Below the pieces are notes generated by a model that saw only the letters and a program-made list of their open reading frames with translations, was not told the DNA's origin and ran no database searches. This document shows, piece after piece, positions 44,463 through 53,196 of a DNA stretch of 64,000 nt. This DNA comes from Paraconexibacter antarcticus (GTDB lineage Bacteria > Actinomycetota > Thermoleophilia > Solirubrobacterales > Solirubrobacteraceae): the NCBI RefSeq assembly GCF_024220175.1, contig NZ_CP098502.1:1736001-1800000 (forward strand), written 5' to 3'. Each line of letters begins with the position of its first letter. Positions within the stretch are counted from its first letter, which is position 1. A program made the position numbers and the translations under genes.

Positions 44463-44738
44463 TCAGTGGTCGGCGTGGCCGCCGCCGAGGGCGACTTCGC
44501 CGATGCCGAAGCGGTTGGCGCGGCGGAAGGTCTGGTAGTCGTCGAACCGGACGCCGCCTTCCCGGAGGACCTGCTGGCAGTCCTTGGCGATGGCTTCGCG
44601 GAGGTAGAAGGGGTCGAGCACGAGGAAGTGGTGGATGGCGTGCGTTCCGCCGAAGTTGCAGCAGAAGGCGTGCAGCGGCAGGAGCCACTTGATGCCCGAG
44701 GGGTGGCAGCGGTTCGAGGACGGTCGGCCGGTGCACAA
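44463..44738 (-). pseudogene. C-terminal fragment of a fatty-acid desaturase-like gene
   Basis: The minus strand reads LPLHAFCCNFGGTHAIHHFL, then VLDPFYLREAIAKDC and VRFDDYQTFRRANRFG. The GGTHAIHHF part matches the third His box of membrane desaturases, followed by the usual C-terminal helix. No membrane helices or first two His boxes are present upstream; other frames there look non-coding. It is a gene relic. The sequence on either side (44250-44462, 44739-44891) holds no gene I can support. Confidence 0.5.
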
Positions 44739-44891
44739 AGGGGTCGCCGCGGCCGCACCCGGACGTCGCGGCTGGTGAAGCTGGTCGTCGATGCGAGCCT
44801 CGCGGTCGTCGCTCCGAGGCGCTGTCGGTGTCCCACGCCACGCACCGCCCGGTGGCCGCGTCGACGGTGCCGGCGTCGACGCCCGGCCGCC

Positions 44892-45356
44892 TCAGGTGGC
44901 GCTCGACGGAACGATGAGCACCGGGCGTCCTGCGTGCTCCAAGACGTGCTCGGAGACGCTGCCGTGACGGGCGCTCCGCCCCCGCAGTCCTCGTGAGCCG
45001 GTCACGATGAGCGCAGCGTCGAGGCTGTCGGCGGTCTCGCGGATCGTCTCGGCGATCTCGTGGCTGTCGGCGCGGGAGAGGGCCTGGGCGTCGAAGCCGG
45101 CCGACCGCGCCAGGTCGGCGCCGCGGGCGGCGACGAGCCGCGCGGAGTCGGCGCTGCGCTCGTCTTCCTCTTCCGCGGAGAAGGGCACGGGCGCCAGTGC
45201 CGTGAGCGGGTGGTGCGCCAGGGCGACGAGCAGCGGCTCCCAGACGGTGAGCACGACGGCCGGGCGGCCGGGCAGGAGGTCACCGGCGACGTGGATGGCG
45301 CGTGCGGCGTCGGCCGAGCCGTCGAAGGCGATGAGGACGGTCTGTGAGGGGGTCAT
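44892..45356 (-). CDS. Universal stress protein UspA-family
   Basis: A 154-residue single Usp domain: TVLIAFDGSADAARAIHVAG, PAVVLTVWEPLLVALA, and the ATP-binding signature ALIVTGSRGLRGRSARHGSV with SEHVLEHAGRPVLIVP. The Gly spacing fits the ATP-binding type. It overlaps the stop of the MFS exporter by four bases (ATGA) and is therefore expressed with it under the divergent TetR regulator. A link between efflux and stress survival is inferred. Confidence 0.92.
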   Translation of the reverse strand: MTPSQTVLIAFDGSADAARAIHVAGDLLPGRPAVVLTVWEPLLVALAHHPLTALAPVPFSAEEEDERSADSARLVAARGADLARSAGFDAQALSRADSHEIAETIRETADSLDAALIVTGSRGLRGRSARHGSVSEHVLEHAGRPVLIVPSSAT

Positions 45357-46813
45357 GCGGGGGATCCTTTGACGGAGGGGGTGACGAGGACCGGCGGTCG
45401 GTCGTCCAGGTTGCGGAGGAGCACGAAGGCCGCCAGCGCACCGGCGGCGGCGACCGCGGAGGCGACGAGGAGGACGAGGTGCAGGGCCGCGACGCTGGCC
45501 GCGGCCGCGCCAGGGCCGGGCGCCGGGTGACCGAGCTTCGCGTGGAAGATCGCGCCGAGAGCGGCGATGCCGGTCGCCACGCCGAGCTGCCTGGCGGTGT
45601 TGTTGACGCCGGAGGCCATCCCGCTGCGCTCAGGGGGCACGGCGCCGACGGCCGCGTTCGTGATCGGCGGGTTGAGCATGCCCTGGGCGGCGCCGCAGAG
45701 CACGAGGCCCGGGAGCAGTGCGGTCCACGAGCCGTCGGCGCCCGAGCGCCGCAGGGCGTAGGTCCCTGCTGCCGCGACGAGCAGGCCGGAGGTGATGAGC
45801 GTCCGGTCGCCGAGGCGGGCGATGAGGGCGCCGGAAACTGGGGCGGCGACGAACGACACGGCCGCGAAGGGCAGCAGCTCGGCGCCGACGGCGAGCGGCC
45901 CCTGGTGCAGGACGCCCTCGAGGTACAGGACGAGATAGACGAGCAGCGCCGGCACCGCGGCGGAGAAGGCGAAGACCGCGACGGCGGCGGCGGTGAACGT
46001 GCGCAGCCGGAAGAGGCCGAGGTCGACCATCGGCCGCGCGCCGCGCCGCTCGACGAGCACGAAGAGCGTGAGGGCGACGGCTGCCGCGCCGAACTCGGCG
46101 GCCGTGGCGGGTGACGCCCATCCCTGGTCGTTGCCCTCGATCAGCGCGAGCATCAGCAGGAAGAGCGCCGGCAGGAGCGTGGCGACGCCGGCCCAGTCCG
46201 GCCATTCGCGCAGCGCAGGACGCGACTCCGGCAGCGTCCGGAGACCCGACGCGACGGCGGCAGTCGCGAAGGGGACGTTGACGAGGAAGACCCAGCGCCA
46301 GCTCAGCCACTGCGTCAGGGCGCCGCCCAGCAGCGGCCCGAGGGCGAGCCCGAGCCCGAGCATCGCGCCGAAGACCCCGAGCGCCGTCCGGCGCGCCGCT
46401 CCCTGGAACTCGTGGGCGATGAGCGCCATCGCCGTGGACAGCAGCGCCGCCCCCGCGGCGCCCTGCACCCCGCGGACGAGGATGAAGACGAGCGCCGACG
46501 GGGCGAGCCCGGACGCCAGGGACGTGACCGCGAAGAGCGCGAAGCCACCGAGCAGCATCCGCCGGCGGCCGTGGTCGTCGGCCAGGGCGCCGGCGGCGAG
46601 CAGCAGCGCGGCGAGCACCAGGGCGTAGGCGCTGACGGCCCACTGCTGGTCCGCCGGCGTCAGCCCGAGATCACCGGAGAGGGCGGGCAGCGCGACGAGC
46701 ACGTTCGTGACGTTGCTCAGCAGCAGGACGGCGGCGACGGAGGTCAGCGTCAGGGTCCTGCGCTGTTGCGCCGTCCAGGGACTGGGCGGACCGTCGAGAC
46801 TGGTGAGTTCCAT
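45353..46813 (-). CDS. MFS drug exporter, DHA2 family
   Basis: A 486-residue, 14-helix exporter from the ATG at 46813. Motif A is ADDHGRRRMLLGGFALFAVT, motif B VFILVRGVQGAAGAALLSTA, motif C GVFGAMLGLGLALGPLLGGA, as in EmrB/QacA/LfrA proteins. It is divergent from a TetR gene with a perfect palindrome in the 59-bp gap, the standard arrangement for drug-inducible efflux. A UspA protein follows in the same transcript. Confidence 0.93.
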   Translation of the reverse strand: MELTSLDGPPSPWTAQQRRTLTLTSVAAVLLLSNVTNVLVALPALSGDLGLTPADQQWAVSAYALVLAALLLAAGALADDHGRRRMLLGGFALFAVTSLASGLAPSALVFILVRGVQGAAGAALLSTAMALIAHEFQGAARRTALGVFGAMLGLGLALGPLLGGALTQWLSWRWVFLVNVPFATAAVASGLRTLPESRPALREWPDWAGVATLLPALFLLMLALIEGNDQGWASPATAAEFGAAAVALTLFVLVERRGARPMVDLGLFRLRTFTAAAVAVFAFSAAVPALLVYLVLYLEGVLHQGPLAVGAELLPFAAVSFVAAPVSGALIARLGDRTLITSGLLVAAAGTYALRRSGADGSWTALLPGLVLCGAAQGMLNPPITNAAVGAVPPERSGMASGVNNTARQLGVATGIAALGAIFHAKLGHPAPGPGAAAASVAALHLVLLVASAVAAAGALAAFVLLRNLDDRPPVLVTPSVKGSPA

Positions 46814-46831
46814 CGTCCCAGCGTAGCGCCT

Positions 46832-46857
46832 GCGTCGGAACTTGCAAGTTCCGACGC
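46832..46857. promoter_or_regulatory. 26-bp perfect palindrome, TetR operator
   Basis: GCGTCGGAACTTG is followed directly by its complement CAAGTTCCGACGC. It lies in the 59-bp gap between the divergent MFS and TetR starts, 18 bp from the first and 15 bp from the second. This is the expected place for a TetR dimer site that controls both genes. Confidence 0.85.
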
Positions 46858-46872
46858 TGATAGCCTGCGCGC

Positions 46873-47463
46873 ATGCCACCACGTCGACCTGCCGGCGCCG
46901 CGGTGCTGCGACCGGACAAGACCGAGGCCATCGCCGACGCCGCCTTCGCCGAGCTGGCCGCGGCCGGCTGGGCCGGCCTCAACATGGACCGGGTCGCGGC
47001 ACGGGCCGGGGTCGGCAAGGCCGCGCTCTACCGGCGCTGGCCCTCGAAGGACGCGATGCTGCTCGACCTCATCGCGCAGGCCGGGGCCGAACGGGTCCCG
47101 GCGCCCGACACCGGGCGGCTGCGGAACGACCTCGTCGCCTACGTGAGGGCCGTGCGCGCCGCCCTCGCCGATCCGACGGTCGCCGCCATCGTCTCCGAGG
47201 TCCTCGCCCACACGCGCCGCTCGCCGGAGCTGGCGGAGGCCATCCGCCGCCGCTTTCGCGATCCCCGGCGCCGTGCCCTGCGCTCGGTGCTGCAACGGGC
47301 GGTCGACCGTGGCGAGCTGCCGCCGGCAGCGGACGTCGAGCTGGGCCTGGACCTCATCGCCGGCCCGCTCGTGCTCGACGCCGTCGGACTCGGCCGGCGC
47401 AGGACCGCGGCGGACGCCGAGGCGCTGGTCGACGCGGTCCTTGCCGCGCTGACGCGGTCATGA
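46873..47463 (+). CDS. TetR-family transcriptional repressor
   Basis: A 196-residue regulator. The helix-turn-helix is LNMDRVAARAGVGKAALYRR followed by WPSKDAMLLDLI, with a preceding helix TEAIADAAFAELAAAGW. The remaining 130 residues are the helical ligand-binding domain. It most likely represses itself and the divergent exporter through the palindrome between them. The inducer is unknown; the exporter's substrate is the natural candidate. Confidence 0.93.
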   Translation: MPPRRPAGAAVLRPDKTEAIADAAFAELAAAGWAGLNMDRVAARAGVGKAALYRRWPSKDAMLLDLIAQAGAERVPAPDTGRLRNDLVAYVRAVRAALADPTVAAIVSEVLAHTRRSPELAEAIRRRFRDPRRRALRSVLQRAVDRGELPPAADVELGLDLIAGPLVLDAVGLGRRRTAADAEALVDAVLAALTRS

Positions 47464-47544
47464 GAGCGCCCGGGCGCCGCGCGTTGTGATGATCTCGTGA
47501 CGGCAAGGAACCAGCCCGGGCGGTCGACGTATGGATGGAGTGAC

Positions 47545-50500
47545 ATGCGTCGCCTCCCGGTCGTTCCCGCCCTCGTCGTGCTCGCGCTCCTCCTCGGGCG
47601 CAGCGCCGCCGTCCACGCCGCGCCGCTGAGCGTCGGCCCGGCGGAACGGACCACCGGCAACGGCCGCGTCCTGCACCCGATCGGGACCCTCACGACGGTC
47701 GGCGACTTCCCCACCGGGCTGGCACTCTCGCCGGACGGCCGCTTCGCGTGGGTCGTCGACTCGGGCCATGGCCGCGATGACGTCCAGATCGTCTCCGTCG
47801 CGTCCGGCAAGGTCGTGCAGGTGCTCCCACTCCCGGGAGCCTTCGGCGGCGTCGCGTTCGCGCCGGACGGGCACCGCGCCTGGGTGTCCGGCACGCCGAG
47901 CGCCGGCGCGAAGAGCGACAACGGCACCGTCAAGGGTGGCGCCGGCGACGTCCTCCACGTCTTCGACGTGGACCCCGCGAGCGGGCACGCGACCGAGAAG
48001 GATCCGGTGACCCTCCCGGCCGGGAGCGGGACGGGCACCGGCCAGGTGCAGTCGCTGCCGCCCGTCCGGAAGGCCTACCCCGCCGGCGTCGCCGTCTCGC
48101 CGGACGGTCACTGGGTCGGTGTCGCCGAGCAGCAGGCCGACCAGGCGGTCCTCGTCGACGCGCGGACCGGCGCGACGAAGGCCGTCGCCGTCGGTCGCTA
48201 CCCCACGGGCGCCCTCTTCGACCGCACCGGGCGGCTGCTCGTGACGAACGCCTACGACGGCACCGTCTCGGTCATCTCGCCCGCGTCGGCGAAGGTCGTC
48301 GGCACGGTCCACGGGCTCGGCGGCACCCGCGGGGACCGCAACAGCCAACCGGAGGGCATGGTGCTCGACCCGGTCGCCGACCGCCTCTACGTCGCGGTCA
48401 GCCAGCGTGACCTCGTGGCCGTCGTCGACCTCTCGACCCTGAAGGTGACGCACACCGTCTCGGTCGCGCGCAGCGGCCAGCCGCTCGGGGTCGAGCCCGT
48501 CGCGCTCGGCGTGGATCCCGCCGGCGCGAGCCTGTACGTCACCGACGCGAACGAGGACACGCTCGCGGTCGTCGCGCTGCGCGACCGACCCGGCCCCGGG
48601 GCGGCGACGCGGGCACGGACCGTCGTGCGTCCGCCGAGCGTCGCGACGCTGCAGCGCTACGTCCGGGTCGCCGCGGACCGCCGGGCCTCCGCCGCCGCGC
48701 GTCGCCGCGCCGCGCGCGCCAACCGCGGCCGCACGCTGCGGGCCTGCCAGGGACCGACGCGCGCGCAGGTCGTCCGCTACCGCCGCCAGGCGCTCGCGGC
48801 GCTGCGTCATCGCCGCGCCGACGTCGCCCGGCACCTGCTCGGCGCGCTGCGCCGCGTGCGGGCGTGCCCGGCGGCCCCGGGGTACGTCCCGAACCTCAAG
48901 GCCCTCACGCTCGTCGGCCGGCTGCCGACGGCCGCCTACCCGACGGCGGCGGCGGTGACGCCCGACGGTGCGCGCCTGCTGTGGCTCGCCGGGAAGGGGT
49001 TCGGCGCCGGCCCCAACCCGCAGTACGCCTACGCCGGGGACAAGCGCGCATTCGGGAAGGTGACGACCGACGTGTACGGGCAGTACGTCCTGGACGCGCT
49101 CTCCGGCCGGCTCGGGCGGCTCGCCCTGCCCACCGACCGGCAGGTCGTCGCGATGACGAAGGCCGCTGAGGCCCAGGCCGTCCCGGCCGACAGCCGCCCC
49201 GCGCCGGCGGGTACCCCGGTGCGCAGCGGCGGGCCGATCAAGCACGTCTTCCTCATCGTCCGCGAGAACCGCACCTACGACCAGATCTTCGGCTCGGACC
49301 CGCGCGGCAACGGCGACCCGAACCTCGAGGTCTTCGACGACAACGGCGTCGCGGGCCCCACCGGCGGGATGACGCCGAACGCGCACAAGCTCACCCGGAC
49401 CTTCCCGCTGCTCGACAACTTCTACGAGGACAGCGAGGTCTCCGTCGACGGCCACCTCATCACCGCGGGCACGATCGCCAACGACTACGTCCAGAAGGGC
49501 ACCGCGCAGAACTACTCCCGTCCGGGGAAGTCCTACGACTTCGGGATCGCGCCGATCTCCTTCGGCCCGAACGACTTCCTCTTCGACCAAGCGGTCCGCC
49601 AGAAGGTCACGTTCCGCAACTACGGCGAGCAGGCGGCGGGCATCCTCCCGTTCGGCGCCGACGGCCGTCCGACGTACCCGCAGGTCCTCGCGGGCAGCGA
49701 CAACGCCTACCCGGGGCCGGCGCAGATCGGCTGCCTGGCGGCGGCCGGCCCGGGCGCGAACCTCGCCTCGTGCTTCCAGGACTCCGGGCGCACCGACGCC
49801 CTCGGGACCGCGACCGGGGTCCTGAGCCGGACCGACATCTTCCGGGCGAGCTTCCTCGCGCAGGCGGCGACCGGCACGGTGCCGGCGTTCAACTACCTCA
49901 TCCTCCCGAACGACCACTCGAACGGCACGACGAAGAACGCCTACACGCCGCAGGCGTTCGTCGCCGACAACGACCTCGGCCTCGGCCAGATCGTCGACAC
50001 GATCAGCCACAGCCCGATCTGGGGCAGCTCGGCGATCTTCGTCATCGAGGACGACTCGCAGGACGGCGCCGACCACGTCGACGCACACCGCGCGCCGGCG
50101 CTCGTCATCTCGCCGTGGACGCGGCGGGGCGCGGTCGTCCACACCCGGTACGACCAGTACTCGGTGCTGCGCACGGCCGAGCTCATGGCCGGCCTCGCGC
50201 CGCTGTCGACGAATGACGCGCTCGCGGTCCCGATGTACGACGCGTTCGTCTCCGGCGGCGAGCAGCCCGACGTGGAGGGGACGCGCTACACCGCGGTCCG
50301 CCCGACGCAGCCGCTGGACGAGGTCAACGGCGCCGCCGCCCCGCTGCGCGCGCTGTCGGACGCGATGCCGTTCGACCACCTCGACCTCGTGCCGCAGGCG
50401 GTCATGGACCAGATTCTCTGGGCGGCCGTCCGCGGCACGGCGTCGACACCGCCGAGCCCCGGGCCACACGCCTCGCCCGAGGAGCACGCCCGCGCGCTGG

Positions 50501-50676
50501 GCGCGCTCCGCGAGGTCGCCGCGGGGCGTAGCCCGCTGCGCTGGCTCATCAGCCACGGCGGCGAGTCCGACGACGACCACGAAGCGCCGACCGCCACCCG
50601 GTCTGCAGGCCCGGACGCGACGGCTCGCGCCCAGGCGGCGAGCGAGGCCCGAGCGCTCCTGGCCCGGCTGCGCTGA
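47545..50676 (+). CDS. Secreted beta-propeller/phosphoesterase fusion (YncE plus alkaline-phosphatase-like)
   Basis: A 1043-residue exported protein from the ATG at 47545 (GGAG eight bases upstream), with a signal peptide ending SAAVHAA. Residues about 45-350 are YVTN/YncE-type propeller blades (FPTGLALSPDGRFAWVVDSG, YPAGVAVSPDGHWVGVAEQQ, PVALGVDPAGASLYVTDANE). A basic helical segment with two Cys (about 365-450) interrupts it before the blade YPTAAAVTPDGARLLWLAGK. A phosphoesterase domain (PF04185-like) begins at KHVFLIVRENRTYDQIFGSD near residue 563, with LILPNDHSNG, IFVIEDDSQDGADHVDAHR and LVISPWTRRG as metal-site segments. The substrate is probably a phosphate ester or phospholipid outside the cell. 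Confidence 0.88.
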   Translation: MRRLPVVPALVVLALLLGRSAAVHAAPLSVGPAERTTGNGRVLHPIGTLTTVGDFPTGLALSPDGRFAWVVDSGHGRDDVQIVSVASGKVVQVLPLPGAFGGVAFAPDGHRAWVSGTPSAGAKSDNGTVKGGAGDVLHVFDVDPASGHATEKDPVTLPAGSGTGTGQVQSLPPVRKAYPAGVAVSPDGHWVGVAEQQADQAVLVDARTGATKAVAVGRYPTGALFDRTGRLLVTNAYDGTVSVISPASAKVVGTVHGLGGTRGDRNSQPEGMVLDPVADRLYVAVSQRDLVAVVDLSTLKVTHTVSVARSGQPLGVEPVALGVDPAGASLYVTDANEDTLAVVALRDRPGPGAATRARTVVRPPSVATLQRYVRVAADRRASAAARRRAARANRGRTLRACQGPTRAQVVRYRRQALAALRHRRADVARHLLGALRRVRACPAAPGYVPNLKALTLVGRLPTAAYPTAAAVTPDGARLLWLAGKGFGAGPNPQYAYAGDKRAFGKVTTDVYGQYVLDALSGRLGRLALPTDRQVVAMTKAAEAQAVPADSRPAPAGTPVRSGGPIKHVFLIVRENRTYDQIFGSDPRGNGDPNLEVFDDNGVAGPTGGMTPNAHKLTRTFPLLDNFYEDSEVSVDGHLITAGTIANDYVQKGTAQNYSRPGKSYDFGIAPISFGPNDFLFDQAVRQKVTFRNYGEQAAGILPFGADGRPTYPQVLAGSDNAYPGPAQIGCLAAAGPGANLASCFQDSGRTDALGTATGVLSRTDIFRASFLAQAATGTVPAFNYLILPNDHSNGTTKNAYTPQAFVADNDLGLGQIVDTISHSPIWGSSAIFVIEDDSQDGADHVDAHRAPALVISPWTRRGAVVHTRYDQYSVLRTAELMAGLAPLSTNDALAVPMYDAFVSGGEQPDVEGTRYTAVRPTQPLDEVNGAAAPLRALSDAMPFDHLDLVPQAVMDQILWAAVRGTASTPPSPGPHASPEEHARALGALREVAAGRSPLRWLISHGGESDDDHEAPTATRSAGPDATARAQAASEARALLARLR

Positions 50677-50684
50677 GCGGGGCG

Positions 50685-50723
50685 GGCGGGGCCTCGGCGG
50701 GACTGGCGGGGCCTCGGCGGGAC
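50685..50723. repeat. Two direct copies of a 19-bp G-rich unit between convergent genes
   Basis: GGCGGGGCCTCGGCGGGAC occurs at 50685-50703 and again at 50705-50723, separated by one base, in the 58-bp gap between the convergent fusion gene and Kelch gene. No stem is formed by the repeats themselves. It may be local slippage or a G-rich termination signal. Confidence 0.5.
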
Positions 50724-50734
50724 GGGGGCGGGCC

Positions 50735-51817
50735 TCAGCGCCCGAGGCGCAGGCGCTGCACGGTGTCGGACGTCGTCAGGCCCGCGGCCGGCCCGCCCTC
50801 GATGGCCCAGACGAGCGGCCCGGCCGCGACGAGGCCGAGGCCGTGCCGCGCCGAGGGCAGGTCGGGGAGGCGGTGCCAGCGGCCGGTCCTCAGGCTCAGC
50901 CCGTCGACCTCGCTGAAGGTGCTGCCGGCGTCCTCGCCGCCGACGGCGACGATCCGGCCCTTCGCGACGACCGCCTGGAAGCTGCTGCGGGCGAGCGGCA
51001 TCGGCGCGCGCTGCTCCCACGCGCGGGCGCCGGGGACGTAACGCTCGACGTCGGTGAAGTTCCCCTGGCCGAGCGCGCGACCGCCGAGGACCCAGACCGC
51101 CCCGGCGGCGGCGACCGCGGCGACGTGCTCGCGGCCGCGGTGCAGCGGCGGGCCGACCTTCCAGCGGCGCGTGCGGAAGTCGTAGATCGCGAGGCTCGTG
51201 AGGGTCGTGCTCTGGTCGTTGCGCCCGCCGGCGACGTAGAGGCGGTCGCCGAGGACCGCGGCCCCGGCGGCCGCCCGGGCGACGGGGGCGTCAGGGAGGC
51301 GCTGCCAGCGGTGCGTGGTGGGGTCCAGGCGCCAGAAGCGGGCGGTCGCGCCGGCGCTCGTGTCACCGGTCTGCGTGTAACCCCCGAGGACGTACAGCGC
51401 ACCGCGGTACCCGACCGCGTTCATGTGGTTCAGGGGCTGGGGGAGGGGGACGGCCTGCCGCCAGCGCGAGGTGCGCAGATCGAGCGCCTCGACGGCGGCG
51501 GTCGAGCGCAGGTTGCTGCGGAAGCCGCCGACGACGTACGCCGTGTCCCCGACGCGCGCCGCCGACACCTCGCTCCGCGAGAGCAGGGCGTGGGGAAGGG
51601 CCTGCCAGCGGTTGATCGGGATCCCGGCCAGCGGCGGGCCAGGGCGCGGAGTCGCGGAGGCGGCGCGCGTGGCCGAGGCGGCAGCGGTTGCGGCACCGCC
51701 GCGGCGGGCGCTCGTGGCGGCGCCCTTTGGGGCGTCCGCCGAGCTGCTCCCTCCGCACCCGGCCGCGGCGGCGACGGTGACGGCGACGGCGGCGGCCGTC
51801 CAGTTCCGGGCCCTCAT
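50735..51817 (-). CDS. Kelch-repeat lipoprotein
   Basis: A 360-residue protein from the ATG at 51817, which overlaps the stop of the upstream propeller gene (ATGA). The signal peptide ends in a lipobox-like AAAAGCGGS. Six Kelch blades can be counted by their pairs of Gly-Gly and conserved Trp: DTAYVVGGF, GALYVLGGY, DRLYVAGGR, GAVWVLGGR, GRIVAVGGE and LVWAIEGG, each preceded by a RW- or AW-starting strand. Kelch propellers bind proteins or sugars. It is co-expressed with the YVTN lipoprotein and convergent with the propeller-phosphoesterase fusion. Confidence 0.88.
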   Translation of the reverse strand: MRARNWTAAAVAVTVAAAAGCGGSSSADAPKGAATSARRGGAATAAASATRAASATPRPGPPLAGIPINRWQALPHALLSRSEVSAARVGDTAYVVGGFRSNLRSTAAVEALDLRTSRWRQAVPLPQPLNHMNAVGYRGALYVLGGYTQTGDTSAGATARFWRLDPTTHRWQRLPDAPVARAAAGAAVLGDRLYVAGGRNDQSTTLTSLAIYDFRTRRWKVGPPLHRGREHVAAVAAAGAVWVLGGRALGQGNFTDVERYVPGARAWEQRAPMPLARSSFQAVVAKGRIVAVGGEDAGSTFSEVDGLSLRTGRWHRLPDLPSARHGLGLVAAGPLVWAIEGGPAAGLTTSDTVQRLRLGR

Positions 51818-53061
51818 CGCATGATCCCCGTGTGGCCGATCGAGTAGCGCCCGGGCTGCGGCCAGACGGCCATGCCGTGCGGGCCCTGCCCGACGGGGAT
51901 GCGGTGCAGGAGCCGTCCGTCGTGGGTGCTGATCGCGTAGACGACGGCGTCGTAGCGCCCCGAGAGCCAGAGGACGTGGCCGCTCGCCGACACGCCACCC
52001 ATGTCCGGGCTCCCGCCGCCGGGCAGCCGCCACTTGTGCAGGCGCCGGCCGCTGTCGGCGTTGAGGACCGAGATGCTGCCCTCGCCGCGGTTGCTCACGT
52101 ACAGCTCGCGGGAGTCGCGGCTGACGTAGATGCCGTGCGCGCCGCTGCCGGTCGCCTCGAAGCGCTTGTGGAGGGACCGGGCACCGATGATCCAGACCCC
52201 GCCGGTGGCCATGTCGGCGACGAAGAAGCGCCGGCCGTCCGGGGAGAGCTTCACGTCCTGCGGCATCGCGGTCGGGCTGAGCGACAGGTACCGCAGCACC
52301 TTCTCGGCGCGCAGGTCGACGAGGATCATCTGCCCGCTGAACTCGCACGAGACGAGCGCGCGGCGCCCGTCCGCGGTGTAGTCCATGTGGTCCGCGCCCT
52401 GGCACGCGACCGGCACCGACTTGCGCAGCGCCATCGTGTGCGGGTCGCGGAAGTCGAGCCGGTGCAGCGCCTCGGCGACGACGATCGCGCGGCGCCCGTC
52501 CGGCGTGAAGTAGAGGTTGTAGGGGTCCCGCACGGGGATGGTGCGCAGCGGGCGCGACGTGCGCGGGTCGATCGCCGTGAGCGAGTTGCCCTCGTCGTTG
52601 GAGACCCACAGCGTCTTCAGGTCCCACGAAGGGGTCACGTGCTGCGGCAGGTGGCCGACGGGGATCGTCCGGATGATCTTGAACGTGCGCTGGTCGATGA
52701 CGTCGACCGTGTCGCTCCTCGTGTTCGGAACGTAGACGCGCGCGGGGTCGCCGGCGACGACCGGGCTCAGGTGCCCGTGATGGTCGGCCGCGTACACGTC
52801 GTGGCGGCTCAGGGGCGGCGGGACACGGCCGGGCTGCGGGACGGCGGAGGCAGCCGCGGCGCCGGCGCGGGTGGTCCTCGACGGCGCGGACGCACGCGTC
52901 TTCGCCGCTGCGGCCTGCCCCGGCGCCGACGCCTGCCTGGGCGTCCCCGACGAGCCGCAGCCCGCGAGCAGCACCGGAGCGAGCACGGCCAGCGCGGCGG
53001 TGGCGACGGCGACGGCCGCGGACGCGCCGGCGCGCCGGAGGGGAAGGAGAGCCGGACGCAT
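51814..53061 (-). CDS. YVTN/YncE-type beta-propeller lipoprotein
   Basis: A 415-residue protein from the ATG at 53061; the lipobox is PVLLAGCGSSG. After a low-complexity Ala/Arg/Ser linker, repeated blades follow: ARVYVPNTRSDTVDVIDQRT, WDLKTLWVSNDEGNSLTAID, DGRRAIVVAEALHRLDF, DGRRFFVADMATGGVWII, SRELYVSNRGEGSISVLNAD and GHVLWLSGRYDAVVYAIS. These alternate a YV(S/A)N strand with an SPDGRR-type turn. The role of such lipoproteins is unclear; many are surface-exposed. ATGA overlap links it to the Kelch gene downstream. Confidence 0.88.
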   Translation of the reverse strand: MRPALLPLRRAGASAAVAVATAALAVLAPVLLAGCGSSGTPRQASAPGQAAAAKTRASAPSRTTRAGAAAASAVPQPGRVPPPLSRHDVYAADHHGHLSPVVAGDPARVYVPNTRSDTVDVIDQRTFKIIRTIPVGHLPQHVTPSWDLKTLWVSNDEGNSLTAIDPRTSRPLRTIPVRDPYNLYFTPDGRRAIVVAEALHRLDFRDPHTMALRKSVPVACQGADHMDYTADGRRALVSCEFSGQMILVDLRAEKVLRYLSLSPTAMPQDVKLSPDGRRFFVADMATGGVWIIGARSLHKRFEATGSGAHGIYVSRDSRELYVSNRGEGSISVLNADSGRRLHKWRLPGGGSPDMGGVSASGHVLWLSGRYDAVVYAISTHDGRLLHRIPVGQGPHGMAVWPQPGRYSIGHTGIMR

Positions 53062-53151
53062 ATCCCCCGACGCTAGCCACCCCACCTGACAACGACCTGA
53101 CCGGAGCGGCGGTCAGGAAGCCATCATGGTCCGAGGGCCAAGGTGAGGACG

Positions 53152-53196
53152 GTGATCGAGGTCGAGCACGCTGGCGACCTGGGGCTCGCAGCATGA
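53152..53196 (+). pseudogene. 14-codon remnant of an ABC ATPase gene
   Basis: From GTG 53152, with AAGGTGAGG just upstream, the frame reads VIEVEHAGDLGLAA and stops at TGA 53194-53196. It overlaps the permease ATG by ATGA. The first six residues match the start of the paralogous ATPase at 22-23 kb (MITVDH) and the last seven match its end (ADLELVA). The simplest reading is an in-frame internal deletion that removed about 300 codons but kept the ribosome-binding site and the coupling to the permease. Such a short match could be chance, but start, end and overlap all agree. Confidence 0.5.

Noticed and set aside
47458-50580. A 1040-residue open frame on the minus strand opposite the propeller-phosphoesterase gene
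   Set aside because: It is rich in Arg, Gly, Asp and Val with no domain. It is the antisense shadow of a high-GC gene with clear motifs on the plus strand.
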